This document shows positions 1 to 12,110 of a stretch of 64,000 nucleotides of DNA, piece after piece (the stretch's first letter is position 1; the number at the start of each line of letters is the position of its first letter). The position numbers were made by a program, and so were the translations under genes. Origin of the DNA: Mustela lutreola (taxonomy: Eukaryota; Chordata; Mammalia; Carnivora; Mustelidae); assembly GCF_030435805.1 (NCBI RefSeq), contig NC_081303.1, positions 72,205,910 through 72,269,909 on the forward strand. The letters are read 5' to 3'. The notes under the pieces were generated by a model, which saw nothing but the letters and a program-made list of their open reading frames with translations, did no database searches and was not told where the DNA came from.

Positions 1-71
1 AATTTCAGTTTTAAATTACAAACCGAAAATTTTGAATTTTATTAACTATAAATTTTATCTCAGTGAAGTTG

Positions 72-256
72 ATTATTTATTTATATATTTATTTGACAGA
101 CAGAGATCACAAGTAGGCAGAGAGGCAGGCAGAGAGAGGAGGAAGCAGGCTCCCTGCTGAGCAGAGAACCCGATGTGGGGCTCGATCCCAGGACCCTGAG
201 ATCATGACCTGAGCCGAAAGCAGAGGCTTTAACCCACTAAGCCACCCAGGCGCCCC
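72..256 (-). repeat. CanSINE (tRNA-Lys-derived SINE)
   Basis: Reverse-strand head GCCACCCAGGCGCCCC at the right end and T-rich tail at the left. AAGTTGATT flanks both sides as a likely target duplication. Confidence 0.9.
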
Positions 257-287
257 AATAAAGTTGATTTTTAAAAAGTATAAATTA

Positions 288-476
288 GGGTGCCTGGGTG
301 GCTCAGTTGGTTAAGCAAATGCCTTCGGCTCAGGTCACGATCCTAGAGACCCAGGATCGAGTCCCGCATTGGGCTCCCAGATCCACAGGGAATCTGCTTC
401 TCCCTCTGACCTTCTCCTCTCTCATGCTGTCTCTCACTGTCTCTCTCTCAAATAAGTAAATAAAATCTTTTTTTTT
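288..476 (+). repeat. CanSINE
   Basis: Head GTGCCTGGGTGGCTCAG, CT-rich tail, then TAAAATCTTTTTTTT. Flanked by a 12-base target duplication AAGTATAAATTA at 276-287 and 477-488. Confidence 0.93.
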
Positions 477-488
477 AAGTATAAATTA

Positions 489-2069
489 TTTGCCATATTA
501 CAAATTTAAAGTTGGAATTACAAGTTAGATTTGGTGATCTAAAAGGTCAAACTGTCTTAAATAATGGGACTACATAAAATATAAATACATATAAATTCCT
601 TAGAACGAAGTACAAATAATAGTTTTTGATTCTATTACCTATTTCAGTAGTTAGCTCTAAAATCTTGCTGAGTTTAAAAGATGCTAAACCACTGAAGAAG
701 TTATTATGTGACCTATCTCTGGAACAAATACTTTACTGAGGCTACTAAGTCAAGCACTGTTTCTGGTGCTCGGGATACAATTGAGAAAAATTTCCTGCCT
801 TTATGTAGCTAGCACTATGTTGAGGGGAGATATTGTTTAAAATACATATTCATGATAAACTAGAAAACTAACAAATTACATGAAACTGTGTTCTGTGGGA
901 AATAGAAGAGAAAATGTTTCAGGAAAAGAGGGTCTGGGATGAGTAAGGTGATCACAATTTTAAGTTCAGTGGTCGTCTTGGACCTCACTTCGAAGGTCAC
1001 ATTTGGACAAGGACTTAGTCATACAGATATGTGGAGGGACAACAGTCCTGGCAGCATTATCTTTCGCTATAGGGAAAAACAGAGAAGTCACTAAAAAGTC
1101 GCTAAAAAAATTAGCGACTTGAGACAGAAACTATTTGTCTCATAATCTGTGGGTTGACAGGTTGGGCTGGAACCAAAGAGGTGGTTCTTCTTGTCCTGGT
1201 CTGTTCGTGGATCCAGGGTCCACAGCTGGCTGAACCAGGGTGGCAGTAGGTAAGACAGCTGTGCTCTCTTGCCTCCGCCGCTTCCCCTGCCACAGGCTGG
1301 TCTGTCTTGTTCACAAAGTGGCTGGTATCGGCATTGACACTACGTATCCAGCCTCAGTATCTAGGGCTTCCTGAGCACTAGGCTCAGAACTGGCACGTGA
1401 CGTCTTGCATGACACATAACATCTGTTGCATTTAAAGGCTAAATCATATCACAAGAGGAACTCAGAGGAGGGAAGGAAACTTCACCTCTTGATGGTAAAA
1501 GCTGTGAAATCACCTTGCAAGGGGCTCGGATGCAGAGAGGTGTTAGGATTGTGCCATTTCCTTTGCAATATAGAGATTACTGGTGTCCTCACATTGTGCC
1601 AAAATCTTCAATGAAACCACGGGAACTAAACACATGTATGGGCTCAAAGAGTTGGGTAATGAATGGTCTGTATTTGGAACTGGTGGTAAAGGAGTATCTT
1701 CAGTAAAGTAAACAAAACTTTCATAGCCTCTAATATAGTCAACGAAGTTATTGCAATGGAAATTGTGTTTCAGGGAAACTCAACAGACCTTGAAAAACAC
1801 CACCATCTTTTCAGAGAGTAGAGAAGGGAAAAAAAAAAAAAAACACAACCTATTCAAAACTAGGACACACTGAGAGAACCATAGAACTCATGAGTAAGAC
1901 TAAAGCACCCTGCACCACAGAGACCAGGACAGACTGCTGTAGAAGGCGAAGAGAAGTTGCTATAAGTTGACCCATCACCCTTCCTCCAGGCCAGCACATG
2001 GAGAGGTTTCCCCTGAGCCTCGGGTTCCTCCAGTGTGAAAAAAGAACCTGGGTTAGGGGAAGGAGGGAA
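489..2069. other. Intergenic DNA, no gene recognised
   Basis: Short open frames only, none resembling a known protein. No clear repeat assigned. Confidence 0.6.
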
Positions 2070-2789
2070 CCAACCAGCAAAAGAAACCATCAACAAAGTG
2101 AAAAGATAACCTATGGGATGGGGAAAAAAATTGCAAACCATATATATGATATTACACAATATCCAATATGAATACATTATATATATTTGGATATTATATC
2201 CAAAATATATAAAGAACCCATCCAACTGAAGAACAAATCCACAACCCAATTAAATGAATCAAGGATAGATATTTCTCCAGAGAAGATACATGGAAGGCCA
2301 CCAGACACATAAAAAGGGCTCAACATCACTAGTCGTTAGGAAAATGCACGTCAAAATCACAATGAGCTATAATCTCACACCCGTTAGAACATTCCCGATC
2401 AAAAAGACAAGAGATAACAAGTGTTGGCAAGGTTTAGAAAAAAAGAGAACTTTTTTTGTTGGTGGGAATGTAAATTAGTGCAGCCACTGTGCAAAACAGT
2501 ATAGAGGTTCCTCAAAAAAATTAAAAATAGAAACACCGTATGATTCAGCAACTCCACTTCTGAGACTATATCCAAAGAAAATGAAAACACCAACTTGACA
2601 ATATATCTTCACTCCCATGTTCACAACTCCCACGTTCACAGCCGTATTATTTACAATAGCCAACCCATGGGAACAACTTAAGTGTCCATCAATGGAAGCA
2701 TGAATAAGAAAAATGTAATATGTATAAATATTCCACTGTATGGAATATATGTATAAAATATTCCACTGTATATGTGTACAATATTCTAC

Positions 2790-2824
2790 TACATACATAT
2801 ATATGTATACATACAATATACATA

Positions 2825-2856
<32 letters not shown>

Positions 2857-2857
2857 G
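2790..2857. repeat. (TA)n simple repeat within L1
   Basis: Alternating TA/CATA tract. Confidence 0.9.
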
Positions 2858-2940
2858 TCCACCAGAACTCGATCTAGAGGTCTAAGTCCAGAGCTCTATA
2901 TCTAGGGGAATATTATTCAGCCATAAAAAAGGAAATTCTG

Positions 2941-3151
2941 GGACCCCTGGGTGGCTCAGTCGGTTATGCAGCTGCCTTCGGCTCAGGTCATGATCCCAGC
3001 GTCCTGGGATCGAGTCCCGCATCGGGCTCCTTGCTCGGCAGGGAGCCTGCTTCTCCCTCTGCATCTGCCTACCACTCTGTCTGCCTGTGCTCGCTCTCGC
3101 TCGCTCTCTCTCTGACAAAAAAAAAAAAAATAAAAAATCTTTAAAAAAAAA
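2941..3151 (+). repeat. CanSINE nested in L1
   Basis: Full SINE with A-rich tail; target duplication AAAAAAGGAAATTCTG at 2925-2940 and 3152-3167 proves insertion into the older L1. Confidence 0.95.
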
Positions 3152-3640
3152 AAAAAAGGAAATTCTGCCATTTGCCACAACATGGAAGGAGCTTGAGGAC
3201 ATTATTCTAAGTGAAATATGTCAAACAGAGAAAGACAAATACTATATGATCTCACTTATACGTGGAATTTTAAAAAGTAAAACTCACAGAAAAAGATCTG
3301 ACTCCAGTAGAAGTGGTGGGGAGGGCAGGGGGAACTGAAGGAAGGGGGTCAGAATGCACAAACTTTCAGTTATAACATAAGTAAGTCCTAGAGATATAAT
3401 GACATAATGATCAGAGCTCATGCTGTTGTATGGTACATAGGGCAGTTGTTAAGAGAGGAAATTATAAGATTTCTCATCACAATGGGAATTTTTTTCCTTT
3501 TTTCCTTTTTTCTTTGCATTATATCAACATGGGAAGGTGGATGTTAGCTGAACCTATTATAATCATTTCACAATAGGTGTAAATCAAACCATCATGCTGT
3601 ATGTCTATGTGGTGATGAATGTCATTTTTTCCTCAAAACT

Positions 3641-5890
3641 TGAAAAAAATAATATGTATTTATTTAATCTATTCTCAGGAAATCTTCCAAAGGGGACTCA
3701 TACTTTAAAAGGACTCTTGGAGTTCCTCTCACTAAGGAGAGCTAATGAGGAAAGATCACAGAAGCTTCCATTAATTAATCTGTAGGGAAATGGAACTGAT
3801 ATTTCTCTTTGATCATTAGGGAAATCTCCAGTAGAGAAACCTTCCCAAGAAGACTTTAGAAACAGGCACAATGGTCCACCTGATAAACTGAAGGGGCTTT
3901 AGCTGCATTAACCCAGGGAAAGGATCCCCTTTGTCTCAGCAGGAGGTAAGAGGAGAAGACTCATGAGTCCAAGTTGTAAGCTTGTCCTGGGTAGAGGAAA
4001 AGGACATTCAGCTTGGGCTCCTTCTACTGACTTAAATGACGGTATCTGCAGGCATGTTCGAGATTGCGTGAGTGGCTGAGTGGAATAAGGCTCAGGGGGA
4101 AGAGAGACACTTGTGGGATTAAAAATTAGTGATGATGTTATGTTTTTTCCTGGGGTGTGATGATGGAATCATAAAACTTTTTCCCTAATAATCAGACTGT
4201 TCCTCTGCTTTCACAGCCTCAGAGTTTCTCTAAATTAATTCTGATCCAGGAGGACACCATTTTACATACTGGTCTCTGTTCCTAGTCATGTGGCTAGGAA
4301 CATAAACCAAATAGGGTCATGAGTGAAGAGGTCAGATGCATCTGAAGAGCCTATTCCCGAAAACATTATTCCAAGGAATTGAGTCAAATTGAGCATGGTC
4401 TGTACCCCCCAGACTTATTTTTATATTCACCTTCCTTTCTCCAAGGGGGACTGGGTCAGCTCGTTTCTCTCCTTCCAGTCTCCAATGGGTACATTTTGAA
4501 TTGACACATTAATTTCTGTAGAGTAGGACATTGATTTTGCTTAAACATAAGCATCCCAGATTCTATTAAAAGATTAAAATCACTCACTTAGGGGAAATAG
4601 AGGTGCCAGAAACACAGTAAGTCAGTAACTCTGACTGCCTTTGGGGTCCAAAATACTTCAGTTCTAAGGTGATAGTTGTAGACATCTTCACAACGATTTG
4701 CAGCTGCTCTGCCCCTTCCCTGAATCTCGTTGTGTGTGTCGGGGTTCAGCTGAACTAAGAGGGAATTGAACAGGCAAGTGTCAGGGTAGGGGGTTCAAAA
4801 AACACTGAGCCCAAATGAAAGTAACCATGAAGCTTTTGATCGACAATGTGAGCAAAAGGTGGAAAGCAGAGAAAGTGCCTCCTCCAGCCCCTGTCACATT
4901 CCCTGAGAAAACTGTCATGGATCAAGTGTCAGGGCATCTGTGCAAACAGCAGCATCATTCCACTGTTGACAGAGCGCTGCACAAAAGGTCCCAGCAGTTT
5001 TATGGACTCTGGGATGGAGAGGAGGATACAGAGTGACCCCGGGGTTTCTCTCTCTCATCCCCTAAAGAAGCTTGGGAAGGAGTGCCTGAAGAGGACCTTG
5101 TCCTAAGGCTGCAAACAGAGCTGTAGGGGTGTAATTGCTAGGGTAAATGGTGACATGCAAGGGATACAAGCAGCCAGAGGACCCCAGTCCTTGTTGCAAT
5201 TCTCTTAGAGGTTATGGTGCATGGGCTGCCACCAAGTGCCGGGAGGTGGCTTTCCCTGGGAGCCTGCGCAGGAAAGCCTTTGTAATCACCTGTAGTCCGG
5301 TCTGAAAACCACACAGGGTTCACCTCGGCCCCTCAGTGAATGTACATATTTGAGGTGGAGGGTAGAGTAGGCGAAATCTCCCGTCTCCTTATTATTTTAT
5401 AACTGTGTCTTGGACTCTCAAGTCCTTTATTCAAAAACTTTTGCATAACTTAAATACCGTCCCTTTGTCAATCACAAGTTGATTCCATCCACCTGGGGCT
5501 TGGGTCCGCCTAACATTTCTGTGGATTTCAGGACAGCCTGTGGATTCCTTTCCTGGGTTTCTCCAAGCCCCTCCATTCAACTGTTCTAAGCTTTGCAGAG
5601 TCCAGAAGATCAGGAAGGGCAAGTCTGTTCCCGGGGACTCCCATGGGCCCACACTGCTCTCTTGATCTGCTTGGAGTTGGGCTTGGCAGGACTGGAGTGA
5701 TGAGTCCAAGTTACCACTAATGATCTCCTACAGATGTAGGGTACTACCACATTCCATCCACCTGGGACTGACCTTTTCTTGGGCACAAAAACCTTTTCTT
5801 AAACTCTTCTGGCCTCTGCCTATTGCCCAGTTCCAAGGCTGCATCCACATTTTTAGGTATTCATTCGAATAGTATCCCTCCTTCTTGGTA
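3641..5890. other. Intergenic DNA, no gene recognised
   Basis: Unique-looking sequence without recognisable coding, RNA or repeat content. Confidence 0.55.
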
Positions 5891-5892
5891 TC

Positions 5893-6240
5893 AGTTTCTG
5901 TCTTAATTGGTTCAGGCTGCTGTAGCAGAAGTACCAGAGATAGGGTGGCTTACACAAGACAGTTATATGTAGCAGCTCTGCAGCCCGGAACTCTGAGGTC
6001 CAGGTCAGGAAGACTTGCTGTCTGCTTTGTAGATGACTGCTTCTCTCTGTATCTGCTCCTGCAGGCAGCAGATCGAAGATGTTCTCTCCAGACTCTTAGA
6101 AGGGAACTAATGCCACTCATGAGCTCATCTAGTTCTTATTACCTTCCCAAAGCTCCATCTCTTAGTACTATCACTTTGGGAAGTGAGGTTTCAACACAGG
6201 AATGAGAGGGGCAGGAACCGAAAATATCCAGTCCACAATA
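5893..6240 (-). mobile_element. ERVL-MaLR-type solitary LTR fossil
   Basis: Reads like the reverse complement of an MLT1-type LTR (GGCTGCTGTAGCAGAAGTACC followed by GGTGGCTTA). Ancient fossil, strongly diverged and incomplete; the family call is from memory. Confidence 0.55.
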
Positions 6241-6244
6241 GTCA

Positions 6245-7700
6245 TATAAATGGAATCATGCAATATGCAGACTTTGGTTTTTTTCTCTTATCACCATGCA
6301 TTGGAGATTAGTCTGCGTTGTGTACATGTTACTTATTTTCATTGCTAAGGGGTAGTTCATTGCATGGATATGCCAAGTTCGTGTATCCCTTTACCAGTTA
6401 GAGACCATTAGGGTTGCTTGCAGTTTTATAAATAAAGCCTCGATAAATATTTGCTTACAGGTGTTGGTGTGATCATAAACTTCCATTTTTTTCCAAGCTT
6501 CTATTTAAACTCTAATTAGCTAACATGTATGCTAAAATAGGTTTCAAGTGTCGGATTTAGTGATATAAACAAGTTTTCATTTATTTTGGGTTAATAACTT
6601 AGGAGTGGAGTTGCCAGGTGACATGTTGAATGTATGTTTGACTTCATAGGAAACCGCCGAAATCAACCCTCGTGGCCACACCATTTTGCATTCCTACCAG
6701 CGCTAAAGGAGAAATCTAGTTGCTCTATACTTCCCCTGGCTTTTGGCATCACCAGCTGTTTTGCTTTAAAAAAATGTGATTGTTCTTATAGGTATGTTAT
6801 GGTGATGTGTCTCACTGTGGCTTTAAGAGTTTTTGAGTTTTCATGTATTTTGGGTATGTCTTCTGTTGGATACATGTCTCACAAACACTTTCTCCTAGAA
6901 TGGCTTTTCTTTTCATTCCCTTAATAGTGTGGTTTGCAGAGCAATCAATTTTGATGAAACTCAATTTGTCAGGTTTTTTTTTTTTCTTCTTTTACATACT
7001 GTGCTTTTGATGTTCTGGCATATACATTTTTTTAAAAAGATTTTATTTATTTATTTGACAGAGAGACAGAGATGACAAGTAGGCAGAGAGGCAGGCGGAG
7101 AGAGAAGAAGGGAAGCAAGCTCCCTGCTGAGCAGAGAGCCCGATGCGGGGCTTGATCCCAGGACCCTGAGCTGAAGGCAGAGCCTTTAACCCACTGAGCC
7201 ACCCAGGCACCCCTGGCATATACATTTTTGTTGAACCAAAGGCCATAAAGAAGTTCTCTTCTAGTTTCTGGGAGATATTTTATGGTTTTTGGTTTTACAT
7301 TTAGTTCTATGATCCATTTTGTGTTAATTCTTGTATATGATGCAAAACTTTTTTTGAGCACATTTGTTTCCAGTTTTCCCAGTACAATTTGCCAAAAATG
7401 CTTTTTTCTCTCTGGCTTGAACATTTGTATGAATGTCTATTTTTATACTCTCTTTAGTTCCATTGATCAATGTGTCTATTCTCCTGACAGTACTACACTA
7501 TCTTGATTTTTTTTAGCATTATAGTGAATCTGGAAATGTTATCAGCAGTTTTATCCTCTAGGTTTGCTCTCTTTTTTTCACAATGTTTTCCCTAGTCCCT
7601 TGTATTTTCATATATATTTTAGAGTTAGCTTCTTAATATCTATAAAAAACACCCTACTTGGATTTTAAGTGAGATTGCATTGAATGAATCTATATATTAT
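6245..7700 (-). mobile_element. Old L1 fragment, minus strand, with SINE inside
   Basis: Antisense L1 phrases: GCATTCCTACCAGCGC, TTTCATTCCCTTAATAGTG, CTATGATCCATTTTGTGTTAAT. The CanSINE at 7032-7212 splits it. Confidence 0.75.
7032..7212 (-). repeat. CanSINE nested in L1
   Basis: Reverse-strand SINE with target duplication CTGGCATATACATTTTT at 7015-7031 and 7213-7229. Confidence 0.95.
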
Positions 7701-9324
7701 ATGTAATGTATACACTCTTATATATGAATATTCATGTATCAGATGCTCTATAATGAGCAGAAGAAATAATGACAATTGATAACTATAGAAAAACACTTAG
7801 CATAATATTTTATGAAATCTGAGGGATTTACATGTATACGTGTAAGCAACATTTCCTAATTTTCTGTGGGCACTTGGTTTTCTAGAAGCTGCAACCGATA
7901 TTTGTCAAATTTAGTTCTACATAAAGCAGTTCTTAAAAGATCTTTTTCAAAAATATATATATTCAATTTTGTAATGAGATCTCTGAAAAACATCTCAGAA
8001 TGAGCCAAAGATTTTTTCCTCTGGGTCCATCTATGTTTCCCGTGCCTCATGTTCACTTGGAATTCCAGATGCCACTCTTCAGTAAAGTTGCAAGCTTTAT
8101 ACATTGGTTCTGCTTATGGGTAATTTTTCAAATAGTAGCAGCTCGGGGCAACTATTTGGCTGTCTTCCCAGGGACTATTGGCATACAGCATAATCAAGTG
8201 CTCTAAGTTAATCATATGAGGAGCTCACTTTTAAATGGCTCAACATTATCTCAAAAAAGAACTTAACTTTCAACTTCCTTGGTGTTCTCAACATTTCTCT
8301 TCAACTGATTTTCTATCTCTGATAGACCAGGTCTCTGAATTGCCAGGGGAGGAAGAGTCCCAGGTATACCTGATGAGTTTCCTTGTACTGACTTTAGAGA
8401 CCTCTTCATGCTTCCTGACACTTTCAAGGGATGTAAATTGTCCTGGACTCTCACATTTTGGCCCCAACTTTCTCATGTTTTGATGGTCTTTGTTAAGGTA
8501 TAAATGTTCTGTGTGGGAAGACTTAGCTACCTCCATAAGACTCTGCTTCTTTTCAATATATCTGATGGACTGACATCTAGAAGTCTGACTGAAAGATTTC
8601 AAGAAGGTTCTAAAGAGGGAGCTCCAAGTTCACCCACTGAGGCTTCTTTCTTCTTCCGGAACCCTAAAGCTCAGTTCCACTCAGCTCTTCCCTCTGTGCT
8701 GGCCAGTCTCCACAAGCTATATCTTTTTTGTTGCTGGAAATAATTTCCTACCATAGCTTAAAAATTTTTCCCTCTTCTCTAACCACACTGTGGTCTGAAA
8801 AAGCAGCAGAATAGTGAAAACGGGATTTTTCAGAAAGTGCAGAATATAAATTTGCAATGTCTAATCCATAGTCAGGAAACATTAGAGAATTTAACTAGTG
8901 TGATTCACAATAATTTAAGGGAATTCTTATAAAAGGTGATTACTTTTAGCATCCCTAATATTCTACTTTATTTTAGTTGTTGTAGCTTATAAACATGACA
9001 TTGTTAATATCTTATTTATTATTATTTGCCTCCTACATTGGAATATCAGCTCCATGAATACAGAGTGCTTTTTTTTACTACCAAATTAAAATACAAGTGT
9101 ACAGTTGTGTTTGGCATGTAATACCAAGAATGATGGTTGGTTAGTTAATTAATTAATTAATCCAAGAATGATGCTTAATTAATCCAAGAATGATGGAGTT
9201 AGATCATCTACCTAAAGCTTTTCTTCCTTTGACTCTTACATGAGCCAAGAGATCTAACTCTTTATGTTTCATCTAGGGAGGGAGCTGTGTCTTTCTACCT
9301 GTGACAATTAAAGCTGCTGAGATC
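7701..9324. other. Upstream flank of OR6K3-like gene
   Basis: No gene seen. Near 9123-9195 the 12-mer CCAAGAATGATG occurs three times between TTAA-rich spacers, a small local tandem duplication. Any noncoding OR exon or promoter here cannot be fixed by eye. Confidence 0.5.
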
Positions 9325-10299
9325 ATGGTAAGAACTAACCAAACCTCGACAGTGACAGAGTTTCTCTTCTCTGGATTCCCCCAGTTTGAAGATGGTAGCC
9401 TCCTCCTCTTCATTCCTCTGCTCATCATCTACACATTTATTGTTATCGGGAATCTCACTGTATTTTTTGCAGTCAGGATGGACACCCGTCTCCACAACCC
9501 CATGTACAATTTCATCAGCGTCTTCTCCTTTCTGGAGATCTGGTATACCACAACCACCATTCCCAAGATGCTCTCCAACCTCATCAGTGAGAAGAAGACC
9601 ATCTCCATTACTGGCTGCCTCTTGCAGATGTACTTCTTCCATTCACTTGGAAATTCGGAGGGCATCTTGTTGACCACCATGGCCATTGACAGGTATGTAG
9701 CCATCTGCAACCCTCTCCGTTACCCGACCATTATGACCCCCCGGCTCTGTGCTCAGCTCTCTGTGGGCTCTTGCATCTTTGGCTTTCTTGTGTTGCTCCC
9801 AGAGATTGTGTGGATTTCCACACTGCCCTTCTGTGGACCCAACCAGATCCGTCAGATATTCTGTGACTTTGAGCCTGTGCTGCAGTTGGCCTGTACAGAC
9901 ACGTCAGTGATTCTGATTGAGGATGTGATCCATGCTGTGGCCATCATCTTCTCTGTCCTGATTATTGCTCTCTCTTATATCAGAATCATCACTGTGATCC
10001 TGAAGATCCCTTCTGTTGAAGGCCGCCAAAAGGCCTTTTCCACCTGTGCGTCTCACCTTGGTGTCTTTCTGATGTTCTATGGCAGCGTGTCCCTCATGTA
10101 CCTGCGGTTTACTGCGACTTTCCCACCCATTTTGGACACAGTTATTGCACTGATGTTTGCAGTTCTTGCACCCTTTTTCAACCCTATCATCTACAGCTTG
10201 AGAAACAAGGATATGAAGGCTGCAATCAAGAAGCTTCTCTGTCCTGGGGCGCCTGGGTGGCTCAGTCCGTTAAACATCTGCCTTTGGCTCAGGTCATGA
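9325..10299 (+). CDS. OR6K3: Olfactory receptor, OR6K3-like, with SINE-derived C-terminus
   Basis: Class A odorant GPCR of 324 codons in one exon, expected at the cilia of olfactory neurons, signalling through G-olf. Visible: N-glycosylation site NQT at residues 5-7, TM1 with GN at 42-43, the intracellular-loop-1 motif LHNPMY at 56-61, DRY at 122-124 in MAIDRYVAIC, Cys98, 170, 180 and 190 for the extracellular disulfides, SY in TM5, KAFSTCASH before TM6, and NPIIYSLRNK at 286-295. The ATG at 9325 is chosen because it starts the typical OR N-terminus; upstream codons in the same frame have no ATG. A possible splice acceptor (TTTCATCTAG) lies just upstream, as expected for an OR with a noncoding 5' exon. 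From residue 308 the frame runs into a CanSINE, which supplies 17 residues and the stop. Remembered human OR6K3 fits best (SEGILLTTMAIDRYVAICNP, LIEDVIHAV), so orthology is likely but not proven. Confidence 0.93.
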   Translation: MVRTNQTSTVTEFLFSGFPQFEDGSLLLFIPLLIIYTFIVIGNLTVFFAVRMDTRLHNPMYNFISVFSFLEIWYTTTTIPKMLSNLISEKKTISITGCLLQMYFFHSLGNSEGILLTTMAIDRYVAICNPLRYPTIMTPRLCAQLSVGSCIFGFLVLLPEIVWISTLPFCGPNQIRQIFCDFEPVLQLACTDTSVILIEDVIHAVAIIFSVLIIALSYIRIITVILKIPSVEGRQKAFSTCASHLGVFLMFYGSVSLMYLRFTATFPPILDTVIALMFAVLAPFFNPIIYSLRNKDMKAAIKKLLCPGAPGWLSPLNICLWLRS

Positions 10300-10436
10300 T
10301 CCCAGGTCCTGGGTCAAGTTCCAAATCAGGTTTCCTGCTCGGTGGGAAGTCTGCTTTTTCCCTCTCCCTCTGCCCACCCCACTCATGCTCTCTCTTTTTC
10401 TCAAATAAATATATATTATCTTAAAAAAAAAAAAAA
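10246..10436 (+). repeat. CanSINE inserted in the OR6K3-like coding end
   Basis: Head GGGGCGCCTGGGTGGCTCAG, AATAAA at 10404-10409, then an A run. Imperfect target duplication: 10228-10245 and 10437-10454 match at 15 of 18 bases. It provides codons 308-324 and the stop of the receptor. Confidence 0.96.
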
Positions 10437-10484
10437 AAGAAGCTTCCCTGCCTTCAGAAAGTGTTCACTGCATCTGCAAGTTGA
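10437..10484 (+). pseudogene. OR6K3: Displaced ancestral last codons of the OR6K3-like gene
   Basis: Behind the SINE the original reading continues as KKLPCLQKVFTASAS and TGA (10482-10484). Remembered human OR6K3 ends KKLFCLQKVLNKPGG, so these bases were the gene's own C-terminus before the insertion. Confidence 0.85.
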
Positions 10485-10555
10485 TGCTAGCCAGCTCTTA
10501 GCCCCTCTGATTTTGAATGTTACCCTGACATACTAAACCATAAAACTAACATATA

Positions 10556-10733
10556 GGGGTGCCTGGGTGGCTCAGTGGGATAAGCCTCTGTCTTCAGCTC
10601 AGGTTATGATCTCAGGGTCCTGGAATCAAGCCGCACATTGGGCTCTTTGCTCAGCAGGGAGCCTGCTTCCTCCCCACCCCCCAGCTTCTCTGTGATCTCT
10701 CTGTCAAATAAATACAATTGTAAAAAAAAAAAT
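10556..10733 (+). repeat. CanSINE
   Basis: GGGGTGCCTGGGTGGCTCAG head and AAATAAATAC tail, about 120 bases downstream of the SINE inside the OR gene. Confidence 0.9.
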
Positions 10734-11284
10734 TCATATAATTCATCCATTGACACACTGATAGCTTCCACTTATTTCATTTCACACATTTATTTTATTT
10801 ATACACATTTAATGTATCAGATTCACAAAGATTGAGAGATAAGAGAAAGGAAATACGATGTTTTAGCCATTAAAATAGATTTTGAGACATTAATTTTATT
10901 GTTACTATGTAAGTATTATTATTATTACTATTATTCCAAAGGCATTAGTAACAAGTACAGATTACAAAACAGAGTGGTTAAGAGTGTAAGATCTGTAGAG
11001 GAGGTGAAGGTTCATACTTTACTCCATACAAGCATTGTGACCTGAAACATGAACCAGCTCTGGGAGGTGCTGGATACATCTGTTACGTCAGTGCGGTGAT
11101 TATGTGTGGTGTGTGTGTGTGTCCACATTCATCCCATTGTATACATTACATATGGTCTCTGGATACAAATTATATCTCAATAAAGTTGTTCAAATGAAAT
11201 AGACCAGTTCACACTATACACTATGCTAGATCATCAGAAATACAATTTTGCCAGTTAAATTTTTTCAGATCCCTCATGTGATTT
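10734..11284. other. Intergenic DNA
   Basis: AT-rich; a short TTATTA tract near 10910 and a GT tract near 11107. No gene. Confidence 0.5.
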
Positions 11285-11475
11285 TTTCTCTTTAACTTGA
11301 GTATAGTTGGCACACAATGTTACATTAGTTTCCGGTATACAATATAGCGATTCAGCTTCTCTTTATGGCCACAAGTGTGGCTACCATCTGTCACCACACA
11401 ACACTATCACAACATCACTATGTTCCCTATACTGTGCCTTTTATTCCCATGGCTTATTATTTTTGAAATTCAAGG
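11285..11475 (-). mobile_element. L1 3' UTR fragment
   Basis: Antisense phrases TTGAGTATAGTTGGCACAC and TTAGTTTCCGGTATACAA are typical of carnivore L1 3' ends. Confidence 0.65.
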
Positions 11476-11909
11476 AAAAATATTATAAGAAGTTAGACAA
11501 GGAAAATAGGCCCCTAAGTCACAGGAAGAAACGTTAGACAAAACTCAAAAGAGAAAGAAAGTATGTGTTCTCATCAAAAATCCCATGCGTATTTCCAAGA
11601 AGATTACGTAATAAAAGCTAACAGATTGTAGAGAGGAAGAAGAAGGAGGAAGAGGAGGAGGAGATGGAGGAGGGGAAGAAATCTGGGTTTTCAACAGAGC
11701 GGTGGATTGAGCATATGGAGCACAGAATAATCCCATGAAAAAAAGGGGAGACATTGTGAGCAGAGAGGTGAGCGGGATCAACGTAAATTGTTCAGGGCCA
11801 CAGAGGTCCACATTCATTTGCGGCAGGAGAAGAAAGTGACATTTTCCCCTCACTTCAATACTGGCACAGCCCCCAATGACATGCCTATTAGGAAATGATC
11901 TTATTTTAT

Positions 11910-12110
11910 TTTGTTTTATTTTTTATAAACATATATTTTTATCCCCAGGGGTACAGGTCTGTGAATCACCAGGTTTACACACTTCACAGCACTCACCAAA
12001 GCACATACCCTCCCCAATGTCCATAATCCCACCCCCTTCTCCCAACCCCCCTCCCCCCAGCAACCCTCAGTTTGTTTTGTGAGATTAAGAGTCACTTATG
12101 GTTTGTCTAT
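11910..12110 (-). mobile_element. L1 3' end fragment (carnivore type)
   Basis: Antisense of the same 3' end seen at 44835-45085: GGTACAGGTCTGTGAATCAC, CCCAATGTCCATAATCCC, AGATTAAGAGTCACTTATGG. Confidence 0.88.

Larger units (their letters stand above)
2070..3640 (+). mobile_element. Old L1 fragment (ORF2 end and 3' UTR), interrupted by a CanSINE
   Basis: Typical L1 phrases are present, such as the block coding for a tail like NPVRTFPIKK, the GTTGGCAAGG stretch and the ATTATTCAGCCATAAAA stretch. A TA-rich tract (2790-2857) and a SINE (2941-3151) sit inside. Confidence 0.8.

Noticed and set aside
2941-3000. tRNA-like promoter boxes
   Set aside because: They belong to CanSINE heads, which derive from tRNA-Lys; no folding tRNA gene is present.
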